64,000 nucleotides of DNA from Mesodorylaimus sp. YZB2_4 (Eukaryota > Nematoda > Enoplea > Dorylaimida > Dorylaimidae): contig JASANH010000339.1 of NCBI GenBank assembly GCA_030248295.1, positions 186,001-250,000 of the forward strand, read 5' to 3'. Positions 31,473 through 44,200 of the stretch are shown piece after piece. Made by a program: the position numbers and the translations under genes. Every line of letters begins with the position of its first letter. Position 1 is the first letter of the stretch. A model generated the notes under the pieces. That model was not told the DNA's origin and ran no database searches. It saw nothing but the letters and a program-made list of their open reading frames with translations.

Positions 31473-34400
31473 ATGGCTACTAATTGCGAAACATCGATGG
31501 AAAGTACTACTCGAAGTATACGCATCCACTGCGTTTGTCGAGGGGATTCAACGCCTCAAGACGATTCCAATGCATTACTAGCCAAAGCATTCCAGGTATT
31601 TACCTACAGTATGCAAATGTAGCTAATTTAATGTTGGCCATTTTGTTAAAATTTTTTTAATTTGTTTATGTGCACTGTCCGCTTTGCTGCATACGTCCTG
31701 TAGAGGGAAAACTTCAGTTCTGTTTGTATGCGTTCACTTGCAAACTGTTTGCAAGTTTGTTTAAGTCCGAAAAAAATGTTTGAAACATTTTTGTGGTATT
31801 TTTTGTCAGGAACACCGTCTGATTTTAGGCCTTAACCGATGCTGGCATAACGCCAACGTGGACAAAAGAAAATTTTTGCGCCTCGCTGAGTAAACGCCCA
31901 CGAAATGAATTGTTCGTTTTATCCGAATTCGATGGTGCTGCATTCGAGAAATTGCGTTCGCTGCAATGCTCGTAAGTTATCCTTAGTTTGCACATATTTG
32001 TGCACGTTAAGGTGCTGTTCGCTTCCAGGATAATCGGCCCCGCGCTCGTTCTCAGCTGCCTAAAAGAAGAGCGGGTATGAAACGTTTTGTTATCGGTGTG
32101 AATCATGTAAAGAATCACTACTTTTAGCCCATGCCTCGAACTCATCGACCTATGCTGAGCGATTGCATGCGTGGTGTAGTTGCTTGCTGTACGAACCTTG
32201 CAAAGCCGGAACGGGTAAGCGATAGTCGCTGTTTTGTTCAACTCCGTCTTCATGTGTTGCATATGCAGGAGAAACTACGAGATATGATCTTATCCATGAA
32301 TGGCCAATGGGAACTGAGCCTTTCGAGCGATTGCAATGTTTTGATAACTCGAGAAGTTGGATCAGACAAATATAAAGTAAGTTTGCTTTCGGTTTAGCAG
32401 TGTATGCGGTTTTTTAATCGTTAGTTTCAGGCTGTTGCAAAACAACAAAAAAACACGCCAATCGTCACTCCTGATTGGGTGCAAAGCGCTTGGCAACGAA
32501 GCCGTTTCGAAATCTTCAAGGCGCTCGATGAACCCGAGATGTTCGCAAAGTTCAAGTGTCCAATTTTTTCGGGCTTTGTTATAACCGTTTCAAATTTACG
32601 AAATGATCAAAGAAAACTGGCTATGCGACTGATTGCGGAAAATGGTAAGTGGACGGAGCTGTTTCTAGTATTATGTTTCTGTATGGACATATGTGAATTT
32701 CAGGCGGGACTTATACGGGCGAGATGAAACAAGGTGAAGTTACTCATTTAGTCACGGACTCTGCAGACAGTAAGTCCTGTGGTTTTATGATTTTTGTGAT
32801 ATTTTTGTCTCTTTTTAATCCAATTGCAGGTGAAAAGTACAAGGTTGCCAAGAAGTGGACAACTTGGTCGGTCCATATAGTCTCAAAGTCCTGGTTGTTC
32901 GATAGCGTAAGCCGAGGTTATTGCCTGGACGAAAATGACTATTTGACGGATAATAAGGACTGCGGCGAAGAGAGCCCGAAGCGCGACGCAAAAACCGCCA
33001 CCCGACGCAAACAAAAGTGCTCAACACCGGCTGCTAACAGCAGCGCTTCGTCGAGTACAGTCAGTAAGTCACTGGTTTTCTATCAGCTTTAGAGAAACTG
33101 AAAAACTAATCAGCAATTGGTTCATTCTAGCGGCTCCTCGGTTTTCTTACGCCGATCCGAACAGTACTGCCATGACTGCCATCATTCCCGATGTACCAAA
33201 TGCAACTGTTGCGTCCAATGTGACCCTGGGTGTCACTACGTCTTGTGTGAACAATACTGATTTGTCCGATGTTCCAGCTCCCAGTAATTTTGCTCAAAGT
33301 CACGTCAATCCCGAATTCTCGAAAAGTTGTGAAACGACCATTAGCGCCCCAGTTGATGATGACGCCGCTGGTGTCGCTGCTAGTACTGCGGCTAACGCGG
33401 ACAGGGATTTTGATCCGTCCGCTCCCATGAAGCGGTATGTTTGGTCGATCTAGGCTTCCGCTTTATGGAAGAAAAAAATTTTTTGTTTAGACTACGATCC
33501 GATAACGAGTCCGTGCAGTCGCCCGCAAACGCAACTAGTGAAGGAGCTTGCGCATCTAAGACTTCAGAGCAGTGAGTACATAAGCAAACTTGAATATGGC
33601 AGATTACTGATCACTAGCTTGTTGTTTTAGGCATCGTCCATCTACGGCTATGAAAACTATAGCGACGGCAGCCCCGTCACCAGCCGCGTCGGACGTCATG
33701 AGTCAATATATGGGTGATGAACATGCAGGTAGGAGAAGTGTTTTATGATCTTTGCGTGCTCGATTTGGAGTCTGTGCAGGCCACTGATACACAAAGTCTA
33801 ATTTCTTTCTAGACGCTAATCGGTCGTTTTGTCCCAAGTTCAGTATTTCCGAAGCACTGGATTATGTTGGGCCAGCAAAGCCGCCAGAGGAGGTGAGGTA
33901 GTGCAGTCGGGTACCTTTTTATATGCCTTACATGCCAGCTCTATTTTAGTCGCCCACTGTCGTCGTTGAACGGGGATTGAATGCTGCAGTGGAGAGCACA
34001 GCGGCTGGCGCCAGTTTCTACAAAAGTCCCATCACTAAGGACGAAATTCGTGAAAGCGTGACAAATTACATGAGACAAATCACTGGAGGCAGGACTTCGT
34101 TCAAGAGGCGCATCAGCAACGTGTTCGCCACTACTGTTCCTGCAGTTGCTGTATCGCCTGTAACACCCGCGGCAGAGGAGAAGGATTCGTTCTTGAAGTA
34201 CCCATTGTTTATGAGCCAAGATACTCAGGAAGAGAATATAGTAATTGGCTGGGATGATCCAAATCAAAGGTAAGCATGGGATTTTGTCCTGTGTAGTCTT
34301 GCTTTTTGGCAGCGAAGGATAGTTGAGACTGATTCTAGAACCAGGGAATATCCCCTCCTTGCAGTAGGGCTGTTCAGGCTACTCCAAATCTTATTTTTGA

Positions 34401-35618
34401 TGGTTTTTTGTTGACCATCATTCGTGAGTAATCGGGTTGAAATTCTGTTTTAGGCAGGAGAGAGAAAAAATGATGGGGTTGTTTGGCACTCGCAACGAAC
34501 CAAATGTGTCGATTATGAAGGACTTTGGTCAACCGGTTGTTAATATTGTCACGCCCGAGGTAAAATAAGTTTTTGTTCTTTTGAATGCAAGTCATGGTTT
34601 TTGCTTAGAGACCTCCCGAGCCGCCATCAAAGACTTACGTGTTTTTGTTGACTTCGGTGAGCAAGGTGAGTGTTACACAGGCAGGCTTTATCGAAGACTT
34701 GATTAGTCTTTTGTTTTAATTTAGAATGAACGTGAACGGTTTGCGGAAATCGTCGAAAAGTGCGGAGGCACAGTCATTGATACGCCAAATTTCGATCCGA
34801 GCTGCACTCACTTGGTGACAGGTATGGTCTTGATTTGTGTGGACGCTGGTCAGCTCTAGTGTTGCATTTTTTCCAGGTGTCCCAACTCGAAATGAGAAGC
34901 TGCTTTCTGCAATCGCCAGTGGAATTTGGGTTTTGTACACGTCATATTTGGAAGCTTGCGACGAAGCTGGGGAATTTGTTGATGTAACCGGACAACATTT
35001 TTTGTTGCGTTACCGGAATGTGGTGCATCTGTTTTAGGAAACTGATCACGAATTCGGCTCTCCGGGAGTATCTCGTATGGTGGCGGGCTTGCGTGATGAA
35101 GTAGCCAAGCTGATGAGCGTGTGTCCACGTTGGCGTCAGAAGGTTCAAACAGCTGTATGTCGAGGTTTTCTTATTCTTGGAGCATGTCGATATGCTTTGC
35201 CGTGTTTTAGCGCGGTGCCAAAGCGTATAGCGGTTGGAACGTGTTCCTCGTGGTCGATAAAAGCAAAGAGGAAGGGTGTATGCGCATTCTGAGATTCGGT
35301 GGTGCCATTGTGACCAAAAAGTATGGCGAAGTCTTATGATTTGATGGGTGAGGTGCGTCGAATTTTTGTTGTAGTGTTAAAGAAGCGAAGGAGGGCGAAG
35401 TTACGCATATTATCTTGGACCCAACCAAGAAGCCGCTTCCAATCGTGGCAGTAAGATTGGTCCTTATTGCATACAGTACATACGCGGGAATAGTTTGCTT
35501 GCAGGCTGCCATCAATCGTTTCGAGACTGCAGGAGCCAAATGTTACAAGGCTGATGTTATTTTCGCGTTCTTGGCTGGAGAATCTCTGAACAATCATTTA
35601 TGTAAGCTGCCTTTTTAG
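31473..35618 (+). CDS. TOPBP1: TopBP1-like BRCT scaffold with ATR-activation motif, reduced form
   Basis: TopBP1 is a nuclear BRCT scaffold needed to start replication and to activate the ATR checkpoint kinase. About 21 short exons give roughly 900 residues; human has 1,522. The N-terminal triple BRCT is present: [24 protein letters not shown], then [42 protein letters not shown] and [18 protein letters not shown] Ser/Thr/Ala-rich linker follows (33.1-34.2 kb) and then IGWDDPNQR, matching the conserved Trp motif of the ATR-activation domain. The C-terminal BRCT7/8 pair is also present ([69 protein letters not shown]). I find no counterpart of BRCT3-6. Met at 31473 fits the human start region, and TAG ends the frame at 35618. 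Confidence 0.9.
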
Positions 35619-36585
35619 TTCTGTTTCATGATCTTTTAACTGACAGTGAAAATTCGGGTCGACTGTATCATTCTTGCGTGTACTGTATAAAGTCGGCGAT
35701 TGGCGGTTGTAGTATTGGAGTATGACTCGTTAGGTCTGTCTTTACTGGAACAATAACTAAAATGTTGATAGACGCTCCGGCAAGTGCGACCAGGTCATGT
35801 CGTAGATGGTGAAATTCTTTGGTTACAGATGGACGATAAGAGTTATGAGTTGAGAAAACAGCAAACTACGTCTTAGTTCTGCGTCAGGGCACAGTTTTTA
35901 TAACTTGGGTTTGCCTTGATTGGTTGTCAAATATGTGTTGCTTAGCCCTCGAGTGCGCCTTATGGTGCTTGGCTATGGATTAAGTATGACATGAAAACTT
36001 ACGGTTAGTGGTAATGTACAATAGAGGCTCGACTGGCAATCAATACTCTACACGGAGCCGGCAGCTGGGAGCGTCACCCGTCAGGGTGACGTTCCAGCTA
36101 TGTAGGTCGAAGACTTGGTAGGCTGCCCTGGGTTTTCGGCGTGGTGCAAAAGCTCCACCGGTCACTCCCTCAAGTAATACGGGCCCAGTCGTATTATAGT
36201 AATAAATGGGGGGAAAAGGCGTGAGTCATGAAATGTATCAAATGGGCCTGAGCCTTGAACCAAATATGAAGAATGTGTACCATCCCCAAGTGGCCTCCAG
36301 GTTTGATCCACTCGACATAGATGCACATTTACCAGCGTGTATTTCATTGCTGGACATATCATTTGTGCGTCCCTTACCCTGCCCCCAAATCCCAAGTCAG
36401 TATTTGGTGATATAGCGTGAACAGCTATGAGGAGTGTGTGTGATCTCAGAGGTCACAAAGGCCATAACCCCTGAAAATGGTCATCTCGTATTCCCAAGGC
36501 TCATATCAGGACCTAAATCTTCCTCGAACTCTGTCTCAGCTCAGTCACCTAATCTGGTGAGACTTGGCATTTGGTTCTTCATTTA
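35619..36585. other. no gene seen
   Basis: Intergenic, with short open frames lacking similarity. A short perfect palindrome (GTCACCCGTCAGGGTGAC, near 36070-36090) is present. The region may contain the TOPBP1 3' UTR. Confidence 0.45.
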
Positions 36586-36870
36586 TGTCCAGTGCAGTTT
36601 GGTCAAGTCTAACAGTTGCAGTGATGGACGGCCTTTGGCGCCTCTCTCGGCAAGTTTGCAGTTACGGGGCGAGTGTTCGACTCGCGGCTGACCTCATTCC
36701 TTGTGTAATGGCCTCCGTCGCCCTCACCGGCCTGTTAAGCCTTGTGATGTGGTAAAACAGGAACAGAGTCTGCGTCAGATAAAGCCCGTGAGAGGAGTCT
36801 AGAACAACAAAAATTTGAGCCTGAATGGGAGTTGAACCAAGCCTCCAGCTCACTGTGTTGTGCTTATCAA
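36585..36870. mobile_element. two tRNA-like remnants in opposite orientation
   Basis: GCGAGTGTTCGACTCGCGGC (36669-36688, plus strand) is a B-box block shared with the element at 53.1 kb. About 150 bases later GGGAGTTGAACCAAGCC (minus-strand B box) resembles a second head. Neither has a complete cloverleaf. Confidence 0.4.
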
Positions 36871-37655
36871 AATAGAAAGAGTCTGCAGAAATGACACTCT
36901 TGTTCCTGCAGCTGTCGCAGCAAAACTCGTCTGACAGTGCCTGTCGGGACGAATACGCCAGGTAATTTTAAGATTTGACTATTTTTCTGATGGCTTATCG
37001 ACCATCAAGGTTTTTAGGCATGTAAGAATACCTTATCTGGTTGGTAATGACCGGGTCGTAGATTGCCCCTCCCACCGCCCTTCGTCGACATACGGAACTC
37101 TAACTCTGATCGTGAGCATTTCGTCCTAGGTGTGTTCAGAGGCCACTACTGGTGTCAGCATTGTTTGACTGAACGTCGTTTCAAGGGTGAAATGGAAGAA
37201 AAGCTAAGCCAGGAACTATCGAAAGAACAATTACAATGATCCGAATTTGAATTGTGTGACGAGTTAGAACTGACTGCTGATTGGACTATCTTCTGAAACT
37301 CCTGCTAGCCCCCAGATATCGCGTCACGGCTCGAAGAACCTGACACTACCCACGCGGCGAAATTATAATGGCTCACGTGGCCAGCAATCGAATCGCCACC
37401 GACTCCTGGCCAAGTTTTGTATTCCCAATGGTAGCCGATGATCAACATCAAATATGAAGCGAAGAGGTGTCGTAGCAAGCTCTCAGGAGGGTTTGTGAAC
37501 ATGTAATCAAAGTGAAGTGGGGGAGATCATTATTATTATCTACACATATCATCAAAGTGATCCAGGAAACAGATTAGAGTTTTGCCTGGCGTGTGGACGC
37601 GGCTCCGTTTTGAGCTTTCTGGATATCGCCGTTACGAGGATCAACTACTGAAGAG
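36871..37655. other. no gene seen; upstream of first DEG/ENaC gene
   Basis: No exon with similarity. The last few hundred bases should contain the promoter of the gene at 37656, but no element stands out. Confidence 0.4.
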
Positions 37656-39281
37656 ATGCAAGGGGAACTGAAAAACTCGATGGAAACTGCTCGCGACGAC
37701 TTTGTGGAGAAGATAAGTGTGGCTGGTTGGAAAGAAGCATTTGGTGAACGCGTCACATGGATCGCTCATGTGTTCAAGGTGGTGCTGGCCTTTTTGTCCG
37801 TCGCTTGCGTGTATTATCTGTACAAAGGAATGCTCGAATGGGTCCACAGTGGATACACAGACGAGATATCCGACGTGGCCGTCGTACAGTCCCAGCCCAT
37901 GTCCAATGTCAGTGTGTGCGCCCAAGTCTACTTTAATCAAACATTCGTCAAGCAAGCGGTTACAGTACCCCCGGCAGTCATTGATGAGCTCAAGAAGCAA
38001 GGAGGCGAATCTGCCTTGGAAGATTTCTACCGCCAACTGGCCCTATACTTAAGCGCAATAACTCGCACTCGCAGTTTCGATAAAAAAACGATGGTTTATT
38101 TTCGCAAAATAATTCAAACCAACCCCCAGCTTCAAGATTATTCCGCTTTTTCAGCAGGAGCCGTAGCAACTTGCCGACGCATGTTTAAGCGGTGTTGGTT
38201 TGATGGGGACGAGTTCGACTGCTGCGCACGAGCAGTACACTCGCTGGACGACGACGGTGTCTGTTATGTGATTACAGTAAGTCAATACCAGGACTGGTCT
38301 CCCTCGGCAATAGCTAAGCTCCTTTCAGCTCAACATGGACAGCGACAACGCCCAGCCATCACCGCTCACTTATCACCAAACCAGACCAGGTCCGATGGGA
38401 GGCTTGAGCATAGAGGCATCGCTGGAGCTGAAGGACTTTCCGTGGTTGGAGGACGATGCCCAGAATGGGTTCAGGGTGATCGTGGGCCCCACTCCGATCA
38501 GTGCTTTGGTGTCGCCCGTCACCGCACCAGACAGAGCCGAGACATTTGTCAGAGTCGTTCCGTCTAAGCAGCAGCTGGCAACTGATTGCTCCCCGCCTGG
38601 CCATCTGTCCATGAGGGGGGGTGATTTCATGTACTACGACCCCGAGGGCTTCAGCTGCATTGTTCGAGAATTCGTGCGTGTGGCCAGGCAATATGTGTCG
38701 TGCGACTTTGCTCCGTATTTGAACCGACCCAACAGCACAGTCGGGTGTGGCCCGAAAGTCAATTACTTCCTCTCATCAATGTTCGCCGCCACAGACTTTG
38801 ATGGCGCAATCGGGGTGGTTGGCCAAGAAGTTGAAGCACTCGGGATGTCCAGCCAGGAGGTACGTTTTAAGAGAATGTTTTCACAGGTTCATAATCTCAT
38901 CAATTTTTTCAGACCAAAAGGGTAGCCAAAGAGTGTGAAGAAGCTTTGAAGGCGGCACTGTCAGAGAAATCCCGTTGTCCGAGCCACTGCACCCACTGGA
39001 CCTACAGTAGCACAGTCAGTTTTGTCGACTTGGACAACGAGGAAGCCAAGCACGAACGCATGTACAGTAGGATACACGTCTATTACTCGGAACTGTCCTA
39101 TCGTCAACACACGCAGGTCAAGGAGAAGACCATCTACCTGGCCTTTTGTGAGATGGGCAACGTTGTGGGCTTGTACTGGGGAATGTCCATCGTCAGCTTC
39201 GTCCATGTTTTTTATTATGTTCCCATATATGTCTACGCTTTGAGGAGAAGCCGCCAGACAGCAGTGCAGCCTCAAAATTAG
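37656..39281 (+). CDS. DEG/ENaC (amiloride-sensitive) cation channel subunit
   Basis: Degenerin/ENaC subunits form trimeric sodium channels gated by force, acid or peptides. Three exons (37656-38276, 38329-38859, 38913-39281) give 506 residues. TM1 is at about residues 37-60 (VTWIAHVFKVVLAFLSVACV). The loop has the family landmark GVCYVITLNM, cysteines spread over the thumb (CSPPGH, CIVREFVRV, YVSCDF, GCGPKV, KECEEAL, CPSHCTHW), and a pre-TM2 segment YLAFCEMGNV. TM2 follows (GLYWGMSIVSFVHVFYY), holding the selectivity motif Gly-x-Ser as GMS. The tail is short (ALRRSRQTAVQPQN). The His-Gly gating motif normally found before TM1 is not visible. It is in tandem with the mucin-type channel gene 2 kb downstream. 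Confidence 0.88.
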
Positions 39282-41253
39282 CTGCTATATTGTATATATA
39301 CATGCATGCTGTGAAATGAAGATTGCATTGTTGTTTTTGAATCAATAAAATTTTTGCTGCTGTGTCTTGAGATCCTTTTATCATCACGGTATCAACTCAA
39401 GAATTTACTATGAAGGTCTCTTTCCTGCAGCTGTTTGCTACGTAATATTCGGAACAACCCAATAATGGAGAAGACACCGCGAAGTGCGGATGGCCTACAG
39501 AATTTTCCAGGCAGGCCTCCTAGTTAGTCGTAGGGGACATCAACCCGCCAGGTTTCTGCCTCCTCACCTGGAGATTGTATCGAACGGCCAACGGAGGCAA
39601 CTGTGTAGGGCGGCCAGATAAGGCCACCGGATACACTGCCTACCCCGCAAGCTTCACTTCTCCACTTCTACTTCAGATATAGCCGCTGCTTCGAGCAAAC
39701 TTCAAGTTTGGCAGCAGGAAACTTTGGGCCTTTGGGGCTTATTTATACAGATTTAGAAAATCACACTTTCAAACAGTGATTTCGTGATTTTCTACCATTT
39801 ATTTTGCGGCGAGGTGAATTGCTCATCAACTTCGCCAGGTTTGTCGAGAAGTCGACTGTAAGCAACCAATTGTGGCCAAAATACGCCAATTTGCGACTCA
39901 AGAGCGACTCGGCATGAAATTTTTTCGATCACTTATGCAGAATCAGCTTCAGGAATGTAAATCTGAGATTAGAAAAAGGCTCAGGGTCAGTCGAAGGTCA
40001 CGTGCCATGGATCGGACTAAGGCTTCTACGCGGCACTGAATGGCCGTAGCATGAATCACTCGCCTGCGTAAAATCATCAGCAACATATTGTCATAATATA
40101 GGTCATACTTGGGGCCTCTTCCTAGAAGTGCTGAGATTTACTGTACCCTGCCAAAACCCACGAAATGATGCCGGAGACTGCTTTATCATCTTTGTACATC
40201 TTTGTTATCATCTAGAACCCAAGGAGGATAAAACCTGGTCAAAGGTTCTCCTGCGAAACACTGTTGCTCCTTAGCCTGTCTTTGCAAGCAGAAAAACCTT
40301 GTTAGCCGCTGTGCAAGGTCAGCTCGCACAATCTCGTGTCTGTGTGCGTCTTCACGGAGCGTTAACATTAGGCCAGCTTTTTTAGGACTTCATAACATTT
40401 TTGTGGCTTCGTCGTTTAATAGCGCACGGACTCTAAACCCTGTCTATCTTCGTTAGGAAATTTTAATTTTACTCAGCCTCTGGCTCCCTGATTGAAGCGC
40501 CCTGACAATATTAAGTGAGTCACTTTCGGCCTGGAGTGTAAGGTCAGTAGCTTACAGATAAAGTTAAAAACCTGGGATGAGCTCAGACACTCTCTGTCAA
40601 GCAAAGATTTTTAATTCCTGAACACCGAACATGATCACTTGCTGCTGCCATTCGTCGAGCCTGGTGACTGTTTATTGCGCACAGCATGTTTGCGATTTCT
40701 TTCAATGAGCCACTTTTTCTGAAGCACTCTGTCTCTTTACGTAACTCAACGGTAATACTGTATGTCTGCTCCTCGAAACTCAAAGAATAAATTACCTACT
40801 GCAGTTGTTCAGTCGCCTCATCTTTGCAACCTAGTGGTCGTCATAGAAGTCGAACGTGGATGCTTATTCCGAACATTGACCAGCTGCTGCTGTTTGAGCC
40901 CGACAGGAAGAATGTAAGGACACGGCTCGTTGGTTTTTCTGGTCCTCTTCGCGGAGATGTTGTTGGCCCTATTGAGCTTGATCTCGAAAGAATAGGTGCA
41001 GCCGCGGGAATTTTAGAATAGCTAGGTACACATCGGAGTTTCCCCAGCGACTTGGACGATATTATTTATGAGGTGACAGACATTGTTATAGCTCACGAAA
41101 TAAGGTCTGATTGGCCTCCTTCGCAGTTTCCCTGGGTTAACTTGCTTTGGAGAACAATGGTCGACGTCTGTTAAAAGAAAAGAGAAAGGAACTCATCAAA
41201 GAAACTCTGCTGAATTTTCTAGGCAGACTGTTAAGCCCTATTATTCTAAACAT
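39282..41253. other. no gene seen between the two DEG/ENaC genes
   Basis: About 2 kb with no recognisable domain. Open frames at 40583-40783 (minus) and 40824-41021 (plus) have no similarity I can name. It could contain the promoter and 5' exons of the downstream channel gene, whose N-terminus is uncertain. Confidence 0.45.
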
Positions 41254-44200
41254 ATGGAAAGATTTGAAATTTGGATATTGGCGATACTATACGTCCTGTC
41301 GAAGACTCATTCACTGCTATCCCCATCTTTGTTCACCTCCCGCTCTGCAACAGCAATATTACCTGCTGCACATGCCGCTTTGTGGACAAATGAGCCTTTG
41401 TCAACCAAACCCGTTTCTGTACAAATTGCCACGCCACTTCTGAATCCCTGCCCCTCTGATCCACCTGTCCTAGGAGCAAACCTGCCTTTGATTAAAGCAT
41501 ATTGTTGGGCCACATTCCTAGCCTTACCTGCTATTCACACAGCCGTGCTAACCTTTTCCATTAGTCTCGCTGCCATCTTGACAATGATCACCCTTCATTT
41601 ATTCCTGACCAAGGCTATTTTTATCGGGAGAAGAGAAGCGGAACAGTCCATTTCAACATTTCGCTTGATCAGTCTTTTGATCATCATCGGAAGTCAAAGT
41701 GGCAAAGGTGTCCTAGGTGTCTCAACATCTACGAGTATGCCACCCGGCACTATCCCTCCATCAGTGCGTGTTGCTTGTGAGATAACAACCACAACGAGAT
41801 CTACTTCATCTAGCTCCTCAACCACATCTACCAGCATTCCAATAGCCATTATTCCTTCGTCAGTGCGAGTTGCTTGTGAGATAACAACCACAACGAGATC
41901 TACTTCATCTAGCTCCACAACCACATCTACTACAACTCCTAAACCAACTTCATCCACCTCCACAACCACATCCACGAGTACTCTCAAACCAACTTCATCC
42001 ACCTCCACAACCACATCCACGAGTACTCTCAAACCAACTTCATCCACCTCCACAACCACATCCACCAGTACTCTCAAACCAACTTCATCCACCTCCACAA
42101 CCACATCCACCAGTACTCTCAAACCAACTTCATCCACCTCCACAACCACATCCACCAGTACTCTCAAACCAACTTCATCCACCTCCACAACCACATCCAC
42201 CAGTACTCTCAAACCAACTTCATCCACCTCCACAACCACATCCACCAGTACTCTCAAACCAACTTCATCCACCTCCACAACCACATCCACCAGTACTCTC
42301 AAACCAACTTCATCCACCTCCACAACCACATCCACCAGTACTCTCAAACCAACTTCATCCACCTCCACAACCACATCCACCAGTACTCTCAAACCAACTT
42401 CATCCACCTCCACAACCACATCCACCAGTACTCTCAAACCAACTTCATCCACCTCCACAACCACATCCACGAGTACTCTCAAACCAACTTCATCCACCTC
42501 CACAACCACATCCACCAGTACTCTCAAACCAACTTCATCCACCTCCACAACCACATCCACCAGTACTCTCAAACCAACTTCATCCACCTCCACAACCACA
42601 TCCACCAGTACTCTCAAACCAACTTCATCCACCTCCACAACCACATCCACCAGTACTCTCAAACCAACTTCATCCACCTCCACAACCACATCCACCAGTA
42701 CTCTCAAACCAACTTCATCCACCTCCAAAGTTTCAACATCTGCTGGCAGTTTAATAGGAATGATGGCGAGTGTTCCGCCAACAGTAACTGTAGCATGTGA
42801 GAGCACTACAACGACTGAGGCTACTTTGGTCAGCTTCTGGTCATCAATATCCACTAGCTCTCTGGAGACAGCTCCACTCTTTTCAACGGTATCAGCATCC
42901 ACAAGCAGTCCAGAGCGAGCCTCGTCTAGTTCTACAGCGTCAACCTCTACCAGGACTCCAATGGCTACTTCGCTCGGTTCGACAGTATCAACATCCACCA
43001 CCAGTCCAAAGTCAACCTCTACCAGGACTCCAATGGCTACTTCGCTCGGTTCGACAGTATCAACATCCACCACCAGTCCAAAGTCAACCTCTACCAGGAC
43101 TCCAATGGCTACTTCGCTCGGTTCGACAGTATCAACATCCACCACCAGTCCAAAGTCAACCTCTACCAGGACTCCAATGGCTACTTCGCTCGGTTCGACA
43201 GCATCAACATCCCCCACCAGTCCAATGGCTACTTTGCTCATCAGTTCGGTAGCATCAACACTCACTAGCAGTCCAGAAGCCTTGTCTACTTCAACAGCGT
43301 CAACCTCTACCAGCGCTCCAATATCAACTTCGCCAGCATCAACGATTTTTTACACTACATCTCAAACTACTCCAATCAACTCAATTGCGTTAACGTCAGT
43401 AAAAACTTCAAGCTTGTCTATCGCCCCAAGCCCAAGCACGAGCCCTACTACTCCATCGATGCAATCTTCAGCGTTTATCGCCACTACCCTGGTCAATGCA
43501 CCTGTCGTCGCTACATCGAGTACCTCTTTTTCAACAAGTCCTATTGCCCAAATCACTGTGATTCCTGCATTGCCTGAAACATCTGACAGCATTTTGTTAA
43601 GCAACCCCAGTGCATCTACTGCGACAAGTGCTGGCATAGACGCAAGCGTCTTTTCATCTTTGGCCAGACCAATCACTACTCAGATAACAAACGCTGAAAC
43701 AAGCACAGAACGCTCATTGATAGCAAACGTCACTGCACTGATGTCAACTTCATCCAGTTCTGCAGCTCCCAGCATGGTATCTTTGACCACCCCTACCAAC
43801 ACTATGCCAGTGATATCTGCTGGAAGTATCCCCCTGACTACAACGTATGCTTCGGTAATTTCAAGTACTATCGAGAACATTGCCCTGTTCAGTTCCACAA
43901 CTGAGAATGTCTTCATGAAGCAGAGCACTAGCGCCATCTCAGAACAAACAGCGCAAATGATAAAATCTACCAACAGTCCAAGGCCCACAGCCTCGTCCAC
44001 TACTGTTGAGGGCGTCACCACTTCCTCTGACTTCGAAATTCAAGCAGAAATAGCCACAAATCCATCGAGTCCGTCATTATTTCTGTCAGACTCGTCAGCT
44101 GCAGCAGTGTCCATATCTGCCCCTCCGATCGTGAGCTCAACTGACTCCATGCAATTTTCAAAGGTGATAACCCAAAGTTCAGCTGATGCGGGTTCAAGTC

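Noticed and set aside
41953..42717. Regular 45-bp spacing that could look like a CRISPR array
   Set aside because: There are no unique spacers, the whole unit is repeated, it is in frame in a coding exon, and the genome is eukaryotic.
41694..43265. Long minus-strand frame of 523 residues rich in Val, Asp, Glu and Leu
   Set aside because: It is the mirror of the 45-bp and 72-bp repeats on the plus strand. A repeat without stops stays open in several frames. The plus strand joins by splicing to a real channel domain, and the minus strand joins to nothing.
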